From positions 1-64,000 of the forward strand of contig JAOANE010000048.1 in the NCBI GenBank assembly GCA_025194985.1: a stretch of 64,000 nt of DNA, written 5' to 3'. The translations under genes and the position numbers were made by a program. Positions within the stretch are counted from its first letter, which is position 1, and every line of letters begins with the position of its first letter. The DNA is from Regnicoccus frigidus. Its GTDB lineage: Bacteria > Cyanobacteriota > Cyanobacteriia > PCC-6307 > Cyanobiaceae. Positions 35,380-43,771 of the stretch are shown piece after piece. The notes beneath the pieces are model-generated. The model saw only the letters and a program-made list of their open reading frames with translations, ran no database searches and was not told the DNA's origin.

Positions 35380-36582
35380 TTGCCCTTCCTGTCTTCACTG
35401 TTCTCGGTCGCCTTGATCAGCGCCGGCTTCTTCGGCCTTGCCCTCCTCTGGCTGGAGTTGCGACACCGGTTGCGGCCCGCCTCTCCCTTGCGTCTCTCCG
35501 TCGCCGACTGGTCCGTGACCACGGGCGCCAGCGAAGCGCTGGTGGAGGGGCTGGTGAGGATCCATAACCCCCATGCCCGCATGGAAGTGATGGTGCCGGA
35601 GCTGCTGCTCAAGCCCACCCTGCTGGGACGCGCCAACCTCGCCGGGCTGCAGCTCTCCACCGAGGTTCTGGCCGAGCATCCCGATGAAAAGGCCCGCCCG
35701 GACGGCTATTGGGCCGCCTACATCGTCAAAGGAAAAAAAACCACCCAGGCCAGGCTGCGCCTCCACATCAAGGCGCCAGCCGGAGCCAATGCAGCCGGAA
35801 CCAATCTCGCGGCCCTGCTCGACACCCTCTGGCTGGAGATCCTCTGGATCAACTACGGCCCCTTCGGCCGCCTGCAACGCCGCGATGGTGTGCTGGTCCC
35901 GCTGCGCAAGCCCGAACCGCTCGATCCCGGCACCGCCCCCTGGCGGCAGGGGGAAGGCTGCTCGGTGTTGCCGGTGCCCACCCACTTGCTCGGGGTGCTC
36001 GACGATCCAGCCGAGGTCTTGCGCCGTTATGCCGGCGGAGTGCTCCGGGCCGGGGACATCCTCACCATCGGTGAAACGCCCCTGGCGGTGATGCAGGGCC
36101 GTTACAACCATCCCGCCATGGTCGAGCCCTCCGGCCTGGCCCGGCTGCTCTGCCGCGCCTTCCATCCCACCAGCAGCCTGGCTACAGCCTGCGGACTGCA
36201 GACCCTGATCGACGACGTCGGTCCAGCCCAGGTGCTCGTGGCCTGGCTGGCCGGGCTGGTGCTGAAGATTCTGGGTAGCAAAGGCTGGTTCTACCGCCTG
36301 GCCGGGGAGCAGGCCCGGCTGATCGATGACATCACGGGCACCACGCCCCCCTACGACCAGACGATCGTGCTGGGCCCCAGCCAGCCCGAACAAACCTGCC
36401 GCGAACTCGCCGCCGCCCTCGGGGTGCCGGTGGCGGTGGTTGATGTCAACGACCTCGGCCGGGTCAAGGTGCTCGCCTCCAGTGAGGGCTGCGATGAAGG
36501 GCTGCTGCTGCGAGCCCTTCGGCCCAATCCGGCCGGCAACGCCAACGAGCGCACGCCGCTGGTGGTGGTGCGGCCGGCCTGA
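35380..36582 (+). CDS. CofE-like (F420-0:gamma-glutamyl ligase-related) membrane-anchored protein
   Basis: A 400-residue protein with an N-terminal membrane anchor (LFSVALISAGFFGLALLWLE), a beta-rich region to about 200, and a C-terminal domain with GGVLRAGDILTIGETPLAV, YDQTIVLGPSQPEQTC and VAVVDVNDLGRVKVL that resembles the coenzyme F420-0 glutamyl ligase family. Cyanobacteria of this group are not known to make F420 by the full pathway, so the true substrate is doubtful. The first codon is TTG 35380, and no ATG precedes the anchor. Annotation at family level only. Confidence 0.5.
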   Translation: MPFLSSLFSVALISAGFFGLALLWLELRHRLRPASPLRLSVADWSVTTGASEALVEGLVRIHNPHARMEVMVPELLLKPTLLGRANLAGLQLSTEVLAEHPDEKARPDGYWAAYIVKGKKTTQARLRLHIKAPAGANAAGTNLAALLDTLWLEILWINYGPFGRLQRRDGVLVPLRKPEPLDPGTAPWRQGEGCSVLPVPTHLLGVLDDPAEVLRRYAGGVLRAGDILTIGETPLAVMQGRYNHPAMVEPSGLARLLCRAFHPTSSLATACGLQTLIDDVGPAQVLVAWLAGLVLKILGSKGWFYRLAGEQARLIDDITGTTPPYDQTIVLGPSQPEQTCRELAAALGVPVAVVDVNDLGRVKVLASSEGCDEGLLLRALRPNPAGNANERTPLVVVRPA

Positions 36583-36633
36583 GCTGCGGCAAGCAGGGGG
36601 CTGCCGATACAGTTCAAGTAGTGGACGTATTTT

Positions 36634-37755
36634 GTGCATCACCCATCCCCCCATGGAACTTCGGGAGGTGATTCACCCGCCCAGTCTTCGGATCTCAGGA
36701 TTGAGCCGTTGCAGGGCTGGACTCTGCCCCTGCTCCAGTCCGCCGCATTTGTCGATCTGCAGCCGCTGCTGCAGCGGTCGCTGCTGCTGAAGCAACCGGA
36801 GCGCCTGCTCAGTGCCCTGGTCAGCCGGCCTCCGCTGGCCCCTGAGATTCTCCTGGCCTTCCTGAACCCCCAGAAGATTCTGGGTCTCGTCGTCGTGCGC
36901 CGCCTCAATCGCAGCGGCAGCTGCTGGGGGATCGAGCAGTTGAGGGTCTGCGAGCAGGCCCTCGAGGAGCCAGGCAATCCCAGCGAGCGGCAGGTGGAAG
37001 CCGCCATGCTCAAGGAAGCCCTGCATGGTCGTTTGGGAGCGACCAGCTGGATGGCTTCCGCCGGCACCTGCCAGCTCGATCGCCTCGCCCTGCTGCGGGA
37101 ACAGGGGTTTCAACCGCTGCGCCAACAGACCATCTGGACGTGGCGAGCGGCTCGGCTGCAGGCAGGGGCCGATGGCCTTCCCGCCGACCTCCAGCTCAGC
37201 TCCTTGAACAGGCGCACCGCTCCCCTGCTCTGGCATCTGGAGCAGGCGGCCTGCCCGGCCCAGCTGCGCCAACTTCTGGATCGTCGCTGCGAAGACCTGC
37301 TGGATCAGACCCAGGGCACTGGCCTGCTCTGGGTCGACCCCACACGTCAACAGGCAGTGGCTGGCGTTCGCCGTCTCCGCCGGCATGGTCAGGCCCCGCA
37401 CGAGCTGGAAGTGACCCTCCATCCCGGCTGGTCCCATCTGCTGGGAGCGCCCCTGGCTCGCATGCTGGCCCAGGTGGCAGCAGGGGCCCATCAGGTGCGG
37501 CTGCGCAGTGACACCAACGACAGCGACCGGGGCCGCTGGCTGCAGGACCTCGGCGCCGTTGCCGAGGGTGAGGAATTGTTGATGGGCCGCAGCGTCTGGC
37601 GGCGCCAGGAGCATCTGGAGCGAACCGCCGCCTCCCGCTGGCGGTTCGACACCGTGCTCGAACCGTTCAAGCCCCGCCGCAGGCCAGTCCCGACGCCGTT
37701 GTTGCCCAACCATGGACTTCGCCGTGAATCCGCCGTGCTCAGCTCCAGCCGTTGA
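36634..37755 (+). CDS. Hypothetical protein upstream of ruvX
   Basis: A 373-residue protein, GTG start at 36634. Two halves look similar in style, each with a basic, strand-rich segment (LGLVVVRRLNRSG, AVAGVRRLRRHGQ) followed by a helix, which is faintly GNAT-like, but no acetyl-CoA-binding motif is clear. No signal peptide or transmembrane helices. The C-terminal tail is Arg/Pro-rich. Its stop overlaps the longer open frame of ruvX, whose chosen ATG is 30 bases downstream. I do not recognise the family with confidence. Confidence 0.55.
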   Translation: MHHPSPHGTSGGDSPAQSSDLRIEPLQGWTLPLLQSAAFVDLQPLLQRSLLLKQPERLLSALVSRPPLAPEILLAFLNPQKILGLVVVRRLNRSGSCWGIEQLRVCEQALEEPGNPSERQVEAAMLKEALHGRLGATSWMASAGTCQLDRLALLREQGFQPLRQQTIWTWRAARLQAGADGLPADLQLSSLNRRTAPLLWHLEQAACPAQLRQLLDRRCEDLLDQTQGTGLLWVDPTRQQAVAGVRRLRRHGQAPHELEVTLHPGWSHLLGAPLARMLAQVAAGAHQVRLRSDTNDSDRGRWLQDLGAVAEGEELLMGRSVWRRQEHLERTAASRWRFDTVLEPFKPRRRPVPTPLLPNHGLRRESAVLSSSR

Positions 37756-37784
37756 GCCCTGCTCAGCCCCCCCGGCCCCGTTCC

Positions 37785-38264
37785 ATGCTCGCCTTTGATG
37801 TAGGGCGCCGGCGCATCGGTCTGGCCGGCTGTGATCCCCTGGGGCTGTGTGTCAGCCGTTTGCCCCCCCTGCTGCGGGGCCCCTTCAACCGCGACCTGCT
37901 GGTGCTGCGGCCCCTGATTCAGCAACGCCAGGTCAGCGCCCTGGTTGTGGGACTCCCCCTCGATGAGCGCCAGCAGACAACAGCCCAGGCCGTGCACTGC
38001 CGCCGCTATGGCCTGGCGTTAGCCCAGGCACTGAGCCTGCCCCTGGCCTGGGTGAACGAACACAGCAGCAGCTGGGCAGCCGGCGAGCGCCACGGCCTGC
38101 ATGGCGATCGCAGTGGACGTTTAGATTCAGCCGTAGCGGCTTTGCTGCTTGAGCAGTGGCTACTGGAAGGTCCTGAACCCCAGACACAAGGCCTCTCCAC
38201 CGGGCTCAAGAGCCAGCCGGCCGATGCTGAGACATCCTTAAGGGGTCTGCCCCATCCACCATGA
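37785..38264 (+). CDS. ruvX: Holliday junction resolvase-like RuvX (YqgF)
   Basis: A protein of about 159 residues with an RNase H-like fold. FDVGRRRIGLAGCD (residues 4-17) supplies the first acidic residue, VVGLPLDERQQTTAQA the second conserved region, WVNEHSSSWAA the Glu strand, and GDRSGRLDSAVAALLLEQWL the last catalytic Asp. The family acts on Holliday junctions or in rRNA 5' processing. ATG 37785 is chosen because the conserved strand begins there; TTG 37752 is in frame upstream. The stop overlaps the next ATG (ATGA). Confidence 0.88.
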   Translation: MLAFDVGRRRIGLAGCDPLGLCVSRLPPLLRGPFNRDLLVLRPLIQQRQVSALVVGLPLDERQQTTAQAVHCRRYGLALAQALSLPLAWVNEHSSSWAAGERHGLHGDRSGRLDSAVAALLLEQWLLEGPEPQTQGLSTGLKSQPADAETSLRGLPHPP

Positions 38265-38818
38265 CTGCCGAAGGACCGACGATCACAGAATCCGGGGACG
38301 TCCCCACCGTGAACGTCCGCGACAGCCATGACCGCCAACTGCTCTGCTTTCTGGAGCAGCTGATCCCCCTGGACGGTCAGGATTACGCCCTGCTCACCCC
38401 GGTGGACACCCCGGTCTGCCTGTTCAGGATGCAGGGGGATGAGGAGCCCGAGCTGATCGACACGATCGATGCCAGCGAGCCGATCCTGTCGGTGGCCGAT
38501 GTGGTGCTGCAGGAACATGACCTGGTCCTGGTGCGCTCCGCCGTCACCCTCACCGTCAGTGGCGAACTGGAAGAGCCCGACCCCGATGATCTCGACGACG
38601 AGGATGGGGAAAGCGAAGACGACACCGACACCTACGAACTCCTGGTGAGTTTCATGGTCGATAACGGTGAATACGGCCTCTACATTCCCCTTGATCCGTT
38701 CTTCGTGGTCGCCAAGATGCAGGGCAGTGGCGAAGGAATCGTGGTTGAAGGTGAAGAATTCGAGCGAATTCAGCCGCGCATCGAGAACGAGCTCGATGAA
38801 CGGGAGCTGGCGGGGTGA
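38261..38818 (+). CDS. DUF3727 domain protein
   Basis: A 185-residue acidic protein of the cyanobacterial/plastid DUF3727 family. The N-terminal half (LCFLEQLIPLDGQDYALLTP, DTPVCLFRM) resembles DUF1292-like beta structure. The middle has a strongly acidic linker (EEPDPDDLDDEDGESEDDTD), and the C-terminal DUF3727 part contains ELLVSFMVDNGEYGLYIPLD. The function is unknown. It is translationally coupled to ruvX before it and yqeG after it through four-base overlaps. Confidence 0.8.
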   Translation: MTAEGPTITESGDVPTVNVRDSHDRQLLCFLEQLIPLDGQDYALLTPVDTPVCLFRMQGDEEPELIDTIDASEPILSVADVVLQEHDLVLVRSAVTLTVSGELEEPDPDDLDDEDGESEDDTDTYELLVSFMVDNGEYGLYIPLDPFFVVAKMQGSGEGIVVEGEEFERIQPRIENELDERELAG

Positions 38819-39330
38819 GACTCCAGCGCCTGCTCCAACCCAGCTGGATGCTCGATACCAGCCTGGCAGAACTGCCACTGGAGCGCCTGTTCCAGGGGAG
38901 GATCAAGGCGCTGATCCTGGATGTTGACCGCACCCTGCTGCCCCGCCACAAAGCTGAACTGCCGCCGCTGATGGAGCAGTGGCTGCGCCGGGCCCAGCAG
39001 ACCATGCGTCTGCACCTGTTCAGCAACAACCCCTCAAAGCGCCGCATCGGTGCGGTGGCTGAACGTCTTGATCTGCCCTTCACCACATCAGCTGGCAAGC
39101 CGCGTCGCCGCGCCCTGCGCAAGGTGCTGGCCGAGCTGGGCCTTCCTCCCAACCAAGTGGCCATGGTGGGCGACCGGTTGTTCACCGACGTGCTGGCCGG
39201 CAACCGACTCGGCCTGTTCACCGTGCTGGTGAAGCCCGTTGACCCCCAGGGCCAACCCTGCCAGCGCGACCACCTGCAACGGGCGGAGTTGCGCCTGGCC
39301 CGCTGGATCAGCACCCGCCTGGACCGATGA
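38815..39330 (+). CDS. YqeG-family HAD phosphatase (class IIIA)
   Basis: A 171-residue HAD phosphatase with GTG start at 38815. The nucleophile motif LILDVDRTLLP is near residue 34, HLFSNNPSKRRIG carries the motif II Ser/Asn, GKPRRRAL the motif III Lys, and VAMVGDRLFTDVLAGN the acidic motif IV. Substrates of YqeG-like enzymes are not settled; plant and yeast relatives are phosphatidylglycerophosphate phosphatases, which would fit with a pgsA gene elsewhere in the window (inference). Overlaps proB by four bases. Confidence 0.85.
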   Translation: MRLQRLLQPSWMLDTSLAELPLERLFQGRIKALILDVDRTLLPRHKAELPPLMEQWLRRAQQTMRLHLFSNNPSKRRIGAVAERLDLPFTTSAGKPRRRALRKVLAELGLPPNQVAMVGDRLFTDVLAGNRLGLFTVLVKPVDPQGQPCQRDHLQRAELRLARWISTRLDR

Positions 39331-40439
39331 GCATGCGGCGCGTTGTCAAGGTGGGAACGAGCCTGCTGCGGGGCTCGGCGTCACGCAGCACCGATGCCGT
39401 GATCGCCGCTCTGGCCTCCAGCCTCAGCCAGCAACAGCGCCAGGGTGATGCCATCACGCTGGTAACCAGTGGGGCCGTCGGGCTGGGCTGCCGCGCCCTG
39501 GAGCTGGCCCAGAGGCCTGGCGAGGTGGTGGCTCTACAGGCCGCCGCAGCCATTGGCCAGGGCCGGCTGATGGGGCTCTACGAGGCTGCTTTCGCACGCC
39601 ACGGGGCCTTGGTGGCCCAGGTGCTGCTGACCCGCGGTGATCTGGCCTCCCGGCGCCGCTATCAGAACGCCTGCCGCACCCTGGAGCAGCTGCTGAGCTG
39701 GGGGGTGGTGCCAATCGTCAACGAAAACGACACCCTGGCCACCGATGAGTTGCGCTTCGGCGACAACGACACACTCTCGGCGCTGGTAGCCGTGGCGATC
39801 GGCGCCGATGAGCTGGTGCTGCTCACCGATGTGGACCGGCTGTATTCCGGCAATCCCCGCACCGATGCCCAGGCCCGGCCAATCGAGGAGGTGCAGGATC
39901 TGGCCGAACTGGCACGCCTCAGCCATGTGGCTGAAGGCGGCGGCCAGTGGGGCACCGGCGGCATGACCACCAAGCTGACGGCGGCCCGAATCGCCACCTC
40001 CAGCGGAATCCGGGTGCGCCTGGCCGATGGCCGTGATCCGGCGGTGCTCGACGCCCTCTTCGCCGGCGAAAAGCTGGGCACGGTGTTCCAGCCCAGCACC
40101 ACACCCCTGACCGATCGCAAGAGCTGGCTGGCCCATGCCCTCTTGGTGAAGGGCAGCCTGCGCATTGATGCGGGCGCTGAGCGCGCCCTGCTGCGCCAGG
40201 GCGCCTCCCTATTGGCGGTGGGCATCCGCGCCGTTGAGGGTGAATTTTCGCGGCGCGAGGCTGTGCGCCTACTGGCCAGCGACGGGCGGGAACTGGGCCA
40301 GGGCCTGTGCACCCTGAGCAGCGAGGAATTGCGCCAGATCATGGGCCTCAGCAGCGATGAGGTGCGCCGCCAACTGGGGGCTGTAGGTGATGCGGTGGTG
40401 CACCGCGATCAGCTGGTGCTCACCTGCCTAGCCGGTTAA
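39327..40439 (+). CDS. proB: Glutamate 5-kinase ProB with PUA domain
   Basis: First enzyme of proline synthesis. It has the kinase core VVKVGTSLLRG (6-16), TLVTSGAVGLGCRAL (44), PIVNENDTLATDELRFGDND (132), LLTDVDRLYSGNP (162) and GTGGMTTKLTAARIA (210), then a C-terminal PUA domain (SLRIDAGAERALLRQGASLL, VVHRDQLVL). 370 residues, normal for the two-domain form. ATG 39327 overlaps the yqeG stop; a second ATG lies two codons later. proA is not in the window. Confidence 0.95.
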   Translation: MSMRRVVKVGTSLLRGSASRSTDAVIAALASSLSQQQRQGDAITLVTSGAVGLGCRALELAQRPGEVVALQAAAAIGQGRLMGLYEAAFARHGALVAQVLLTRGDLASRRRYQNACRTLEQLLSWGVVPIVNENDTLATDELRFGDNDTLSALVAVAIGADELVLLTDVDRLYSGNPRTDAQARPIEEVQDLAELARLSHVAEGGGQWGTGGMTTKLTAARIATSSGIRVRLADGRDPAVLDALFAGEKLGTVFQPSTTPLTDRKSWLAHALLVKGSLRIDAGAERALLRQGASLLAVGIRAVEGEFSRREAVRLLASDGRELGQGLCTLSSEELRQIMGLSSDEVRRQLGAVGDAVVHRDQLVLTCLAG

Positions 40440-40464
40440 ACAACATGGGCGCCAATCAACGCGC

Positions 40465-42516
40465 TCAGTTGGACCCAGAGCTTGTCTCACTCGTTCGATT
40501 CTGATGCATTTCAATCTGCCTGTGGGGGACACCGAGGCTGATGCCATGCAGGTGGAACGCCTCATTGATCCGCAGCCTGAACTCTCTGCCGACGACCCAC
40601 TGTTTCAGCGGTGATGTGGTGATCCAAGCCCGTAGCAAATGACCAGAGTGCTTGATTGCGTCGACTCCCAAGATCTCCACGGGATGAAGGATCAGTGCCT
40701 GCCACTCTGGATCGGCTTCCATATCATCAGCAACCTGCCTGATCACTGCAAGGGCTTGGCGCAGATCGGCATCGGCAGACACCTCCACTTCAAAGTCCAC
40801 CCGTGACCAATCTTTGGAAAGATTTGAAACCGTGCGTATTTCACTGTTGGGAATGGTGATCAGCTCACCCCCAGCGGATCGTAGTTGGGTGGTGGCCAGA
40901 TTCATATTTTCAACGAATCCACCAGAGGCGTCCACATTGATGATATCGCCGATCGCGAATCGATCCGTTGAGAGGATCATAATTCCATTCACGATGTCTT
41001 CCAGCAAACTCCTGGAGAGAAAGCCAATGGCAATGGCCACCACCCCCGCTCCCGCGAGGACGGCTGGGTCAATTCCAACGATTAACATCGTGGCATAGAT
41101 TCCAAAAAGAATGCATGTCAACCTACCGATCCCTTTAAGCACTTTTGCATAGGTGGTTGCACGCATCTGATAGCGATTAGAACCTGGATGCTGGAGGATT
41201 GAATCACGAACCCAATTATTGATCGTGTGATCAATCATCAAAACAATCACCAGCTGAGCAAGGGAAGCCAACAACCAGATCAATGGAACAAGAATAGCTT
41301 GCTGGGCAAGGGCCAACGTGGTCGTACGGCTACTTGGCCAGATCAATAAAACAGAAATAACCCCAGCCACAATCGTACTCAGCAGCAGAAGATCGACGAG
41401 CTGAAGTGCAATATTCCAGAGACTTTTGATCCGCTGAAGGGACCTGTAGTCCTCAGACCCGATCCCAGAGGCCTTCTGAGGTGGCTTGTGACCCATCTGC
41501 TGGACTGTCCTGCCGAACCGTCGCAGGGCTCTGGCAAAGACATTCCGTTTGTGACGCAGCGGAACTGAAAGTTTGAAGCGCCTCGAAACATTCGACGCCA
41601 TTGAGGAGTGCTCGGTCTTCGCGAGCGGATCGGCGCCTCCTTGGGGAGGTCCATCAGGATTCATGGCCGCTTGTTTTGCCGCTGATTCCAGTTGATTCAG
41701 ACTGGATTGAATGGCACGAATCCGGTCTCGGAGCAGCCTGCTCAGGCTCGAGAGGAGCACAAAGGCAGTAAAGGCAACAGCCGTGAATCCAGCGGCAAGG
41801 ATTGGGCGACCCAGGGGATACCGGGCATCAAAGGCGACTCCCCAAACCGCACCGTTGAGAGAGGCCCGAAGATCCTCCTTCCATTTCTCAGCCAATTCTT
41901 GCGTTGTTGTGCCGGCATTGTCAGCATCAACATCAGTGATTGTGGCAATAATTTGCTGAGATAGATCAATGTCTCGATCAGCCACCGCAAAGACAACCGT
42001 GGCATTGTTCTGTTTGCCAATTTCTATGCTTGGGGTGGCTTTGTTGACCGGCTTAGGCGTCGTTACCAACCAGAAAACGGGCGCCTTGCCTTCCACCGGG
42101 CTCTGATCAACGCCATGTCGATCCCCGGGTTCTGCCCATTGTTTTGTTGAACGCCTCAGCTGCGCCACGACAGCGCTGAAACTTTGTTCAATCGTGTCCG
42201 ACCGTCGCTCCACGGTCTCAATGACTTCATCCTCTGTTGTATTAGGCTCCAGCTGAACAGCGACGATCAATCGTGCATCAGTTCTTTCGCTTGAAATATA
42301 CGGAATGACCACTCGACTACACCACCTGCGCCCACAGCGTTGGGCCTGGCGTGGATCCCACCATTGCTTGGCAGACGTTGTTGTAACAGAACTCTCCCCA
42401 CCGGAGAGCGGTAGTTGCGCATGGGCATGAGAGAAGGAAGCCAGGACAATCGCCAGGATGCCAGCCAGCAGAAACAAAGGCCACTGCTTCTTGACTGCCT
42501 TCTCTTTTGCCAACAT
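40465..42516 (-). CDS. Large MscS-family mechanosensitive channel, exported N-domain
   Basis: A protein of about 683 residues. ATG 42516 precedes a signal-like segment (WPLFLLAGILAIVLASFSHAHA); the open frame extends to 42615 but the extra residues do not look conserved. A periplasmic N-domain of about 230 residues follows, then one helix, a cytoplasmic loop (about 290-370), a helix pair, and the MscS core. This has the pore helix LAGAGVVAIAIGFLSRSLLEDIVNG and the beta domain FAIGDIINVDASGGFVENMN and ELITIPNSEIRTVSN. Function: osmotic release channel, or a specialised channel given the large N-domain (inference). Base composition is somewhat more AT-rich than the neighbours. Convergent with proB. 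Confidence 0.88.
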   Translation of the reverse strand: MLAKEKAVKKQWPLFLLAGILAIVLASFSHAHAQLPLSGGESSVTTTSAKQWWDPRQAQRCGRRWCSRVVIPYISSERTDARLIVAVQLEPNTTEDEVIETVERRSDTIEQSFSAVVAQLRRSTKQWAEPGDRHGVDQSPVEGKAPVFWLVTTPKPVNKATPSIEIGKQNNATVVFAVADRDIDLSQQIIATITDVDADNAGTTTQELAEKWKEDLRASLNGAVWGVAFDARYPLGRPILAAGFTAVAFTAFVLLSSLSRLLRDRIRAIQSSLNQLESAAKQAAMNPDGPPQGGADPLAKTEHSSMASNVSRRFKLSVPLRHKRNVFARALRRFGRTVQQMGHKPPQKASGIGSEDYRSLQRIKSLWNIALQLVDLLLLSTIVAGVISVLLIWPSSRTTTLALAQQAILVPLIWLLASLAQLVIVLMIDHTINNWVRDSILQHPGSNRYQMRATTYAKVLKGIGRLTCILFGIYATMLIVGIDPAVLAGAGVVAIAIGFLSRSLLEDIVNGIMILSTDRFAIGDIINVDASGGFVENMNLATTQLRSAGGELITIPNSEIRTVSNLSKDWSRVDFEVEVSADADLRQALAVIRQVADDMEADPEWQALILHPVEILGVDAIKHSGHLLRAWITTSPLKQWVVGREFRLRINEAFHLHGISLGVPHRQIEMHQNRTSETSSGSN

Positions 42517-42973
42517 CAACAGGGACCCTTGATCGCATGATTGACAACTGTATCGCTCACCCAAGTGCCGATGCTGTCCCAAAAGAAGCTGACGGATCAA
42601 CGGCAGTGAGCGCAAGCCATTCAGGCCAAGTCAGCGAAAGATTGAAGGCTGCTGTCCTTTCGATTGTCTTGACAACCCAAAGGCAACATAAGCAGTCTTG
42701 AAGACACTCATGCGGGGCCAGCGTCAGCTCATCAGGGCACACCTTTCGAATAAGGTTCCCTTAAGTGCTGATGACCCTGGGAAGACTGGAGTTCAAAAGG
42801 CACATACTTGGTGGCCGCCTTCAACACAAGCCTGCTTCCACTCACGTTGGCTTCCAACGAAGTCAACTTCAGCTCAAGTTGTTTTCGCTCAGATCCAGAC
42901 TCCGCTCACGCCACACCAAACCGCCCACACCAAAATGCTCACGCCGCACACTTGCCATTAACAGGCGCTTCCG
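42517..42973. other. Gene-free stretch between the MscS channel and the deacetylase
   Basis: About 450 bases, more AT-rich than the surroundings, holding the divergent promoters of the two neighbours. Small open frames here have no family features. I looked for a tRNA or a hairpin terminator and found none. It may mark the edge of an acquired segment that includes the channel gene. Confidence 0.45.
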
Positions 42974-43771
42974 ATGAGCCCGCCCATGGCTGTCCTAATC
43001 CTGAGTTTGCTGTTGCTGGGGCTGGCGCTGCTGGTCCTGCTGTTTCCTTCTCTGGTGATCCGTGTCCTGCTGGTTGCCCTGAACCCCTGGATGATCTTTG
43101 TGGGGCCGGACCGAGAGAAGCGGCTGGCCCTCACCATCGATGACGGACCGAGCGGCGCCGGCTCAGGCGCCATTCTCGAACTGCTTCAGGAGTTAGGGGT
43201 GCCGGCCACCTTCTTCCTGATCGGCTCCCATCTGCAGCGCGACGAGCCCTTCCCCCGCCGGGCGCTGGCGCAGGGCCACGAACTCGGCAACCATCTCTGG
43301 CGTGACGAACGGGCGATCGCCCTGTCCAGGCCAGCCTTCGAAGACCAGCTGCGCCGGACCGAGCAGGCCATCGAGCGTGCCGTTGCCCCAGCCCAGCCCA
43401 GCTGGCGCTGGTTCCGCCCCGGCGGCGGCTGGTTTCACAGGGAGATGGATGACTGGCTCGCCGGCGGCCCCTATCGCCTGGTGCTCGGCTCGATCTTCCC
43501 CTGGGACACCCTGCGGCCACCCCTGTGGTTCATGCGCCTGTTCATCTGGATCAATGCCCACCCCGGTGGAATCCTGGTGCTGCACGACACCCCAGAGCTC
43601 AGCGCCCGCACCGCCTTGATCCTTCGCCGGATCGTTCCCGACCTCCGCCGCCGGGGCTACCGGTTTGTACCGCTGCACGAGCTGCTCGCGGAGGTGGGGC
43701 CTACGATCCGGGCCGTCCGCCCGAAGGGAAATGCGCTTCAGCAGCCTGCTCGATCGGATCAGCGCCGTTGA
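42974..43771 (+). CDS. Polysaccharide deacetylase (NodB domain), membrane-anchored
   Basis: A 265-residue protein with an N-terminal membrane helix (LILSLLLLGLALLVLLFPSLVI) and a NodB-homology domain of carbohydrate esterase family 4. Motifs are LTIDDGPSGAG (metal and catalytic Asp), GHELGNHLWRD (metal His pair), WFRPGGGWFHREM and ILVLHDTPE (late His). It probably removes acetyl groups from a cell-surface polysaccharide or peptidoglycan; the substrate is unknown. Its end overlaps the lpxD start by 41 bases, so it is coupled to a lipid A gene. Confidence 0.88.
   Translation: MSPPMAVLILSLLLLGLALLVLLFPSLVIRVLLVALNPWMIFVGPDREKRLALTIDDGPSGAGSGAILELLQELGVPATFFLIGSHLQRDEPFPRRALAQGHELGNHLWRDERAIALSRPAFEDQLRRTEQAIERAVAPAQPSWRWFRPGGGWFHREMDDWLAGGPYRLVLGSIFPWDTLRPPLWFMRLFIWINAHPGGILVLHDTPELSARTALILRRIVPDLRRRGYRFVPLHELLAEVGPTIRAVRPKGNALQQPARSDQRR

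Noticed and set aside
42590..42701. Translation containing GQVSERLKAAVL, a pattern often produced by false open frames over tRNA-Ser genes
   Set aside because: I looked for acceptor, anticodon and T arms on both strands and found no T-loop consensus or paired anticodon stem; at most a decayed fragment.
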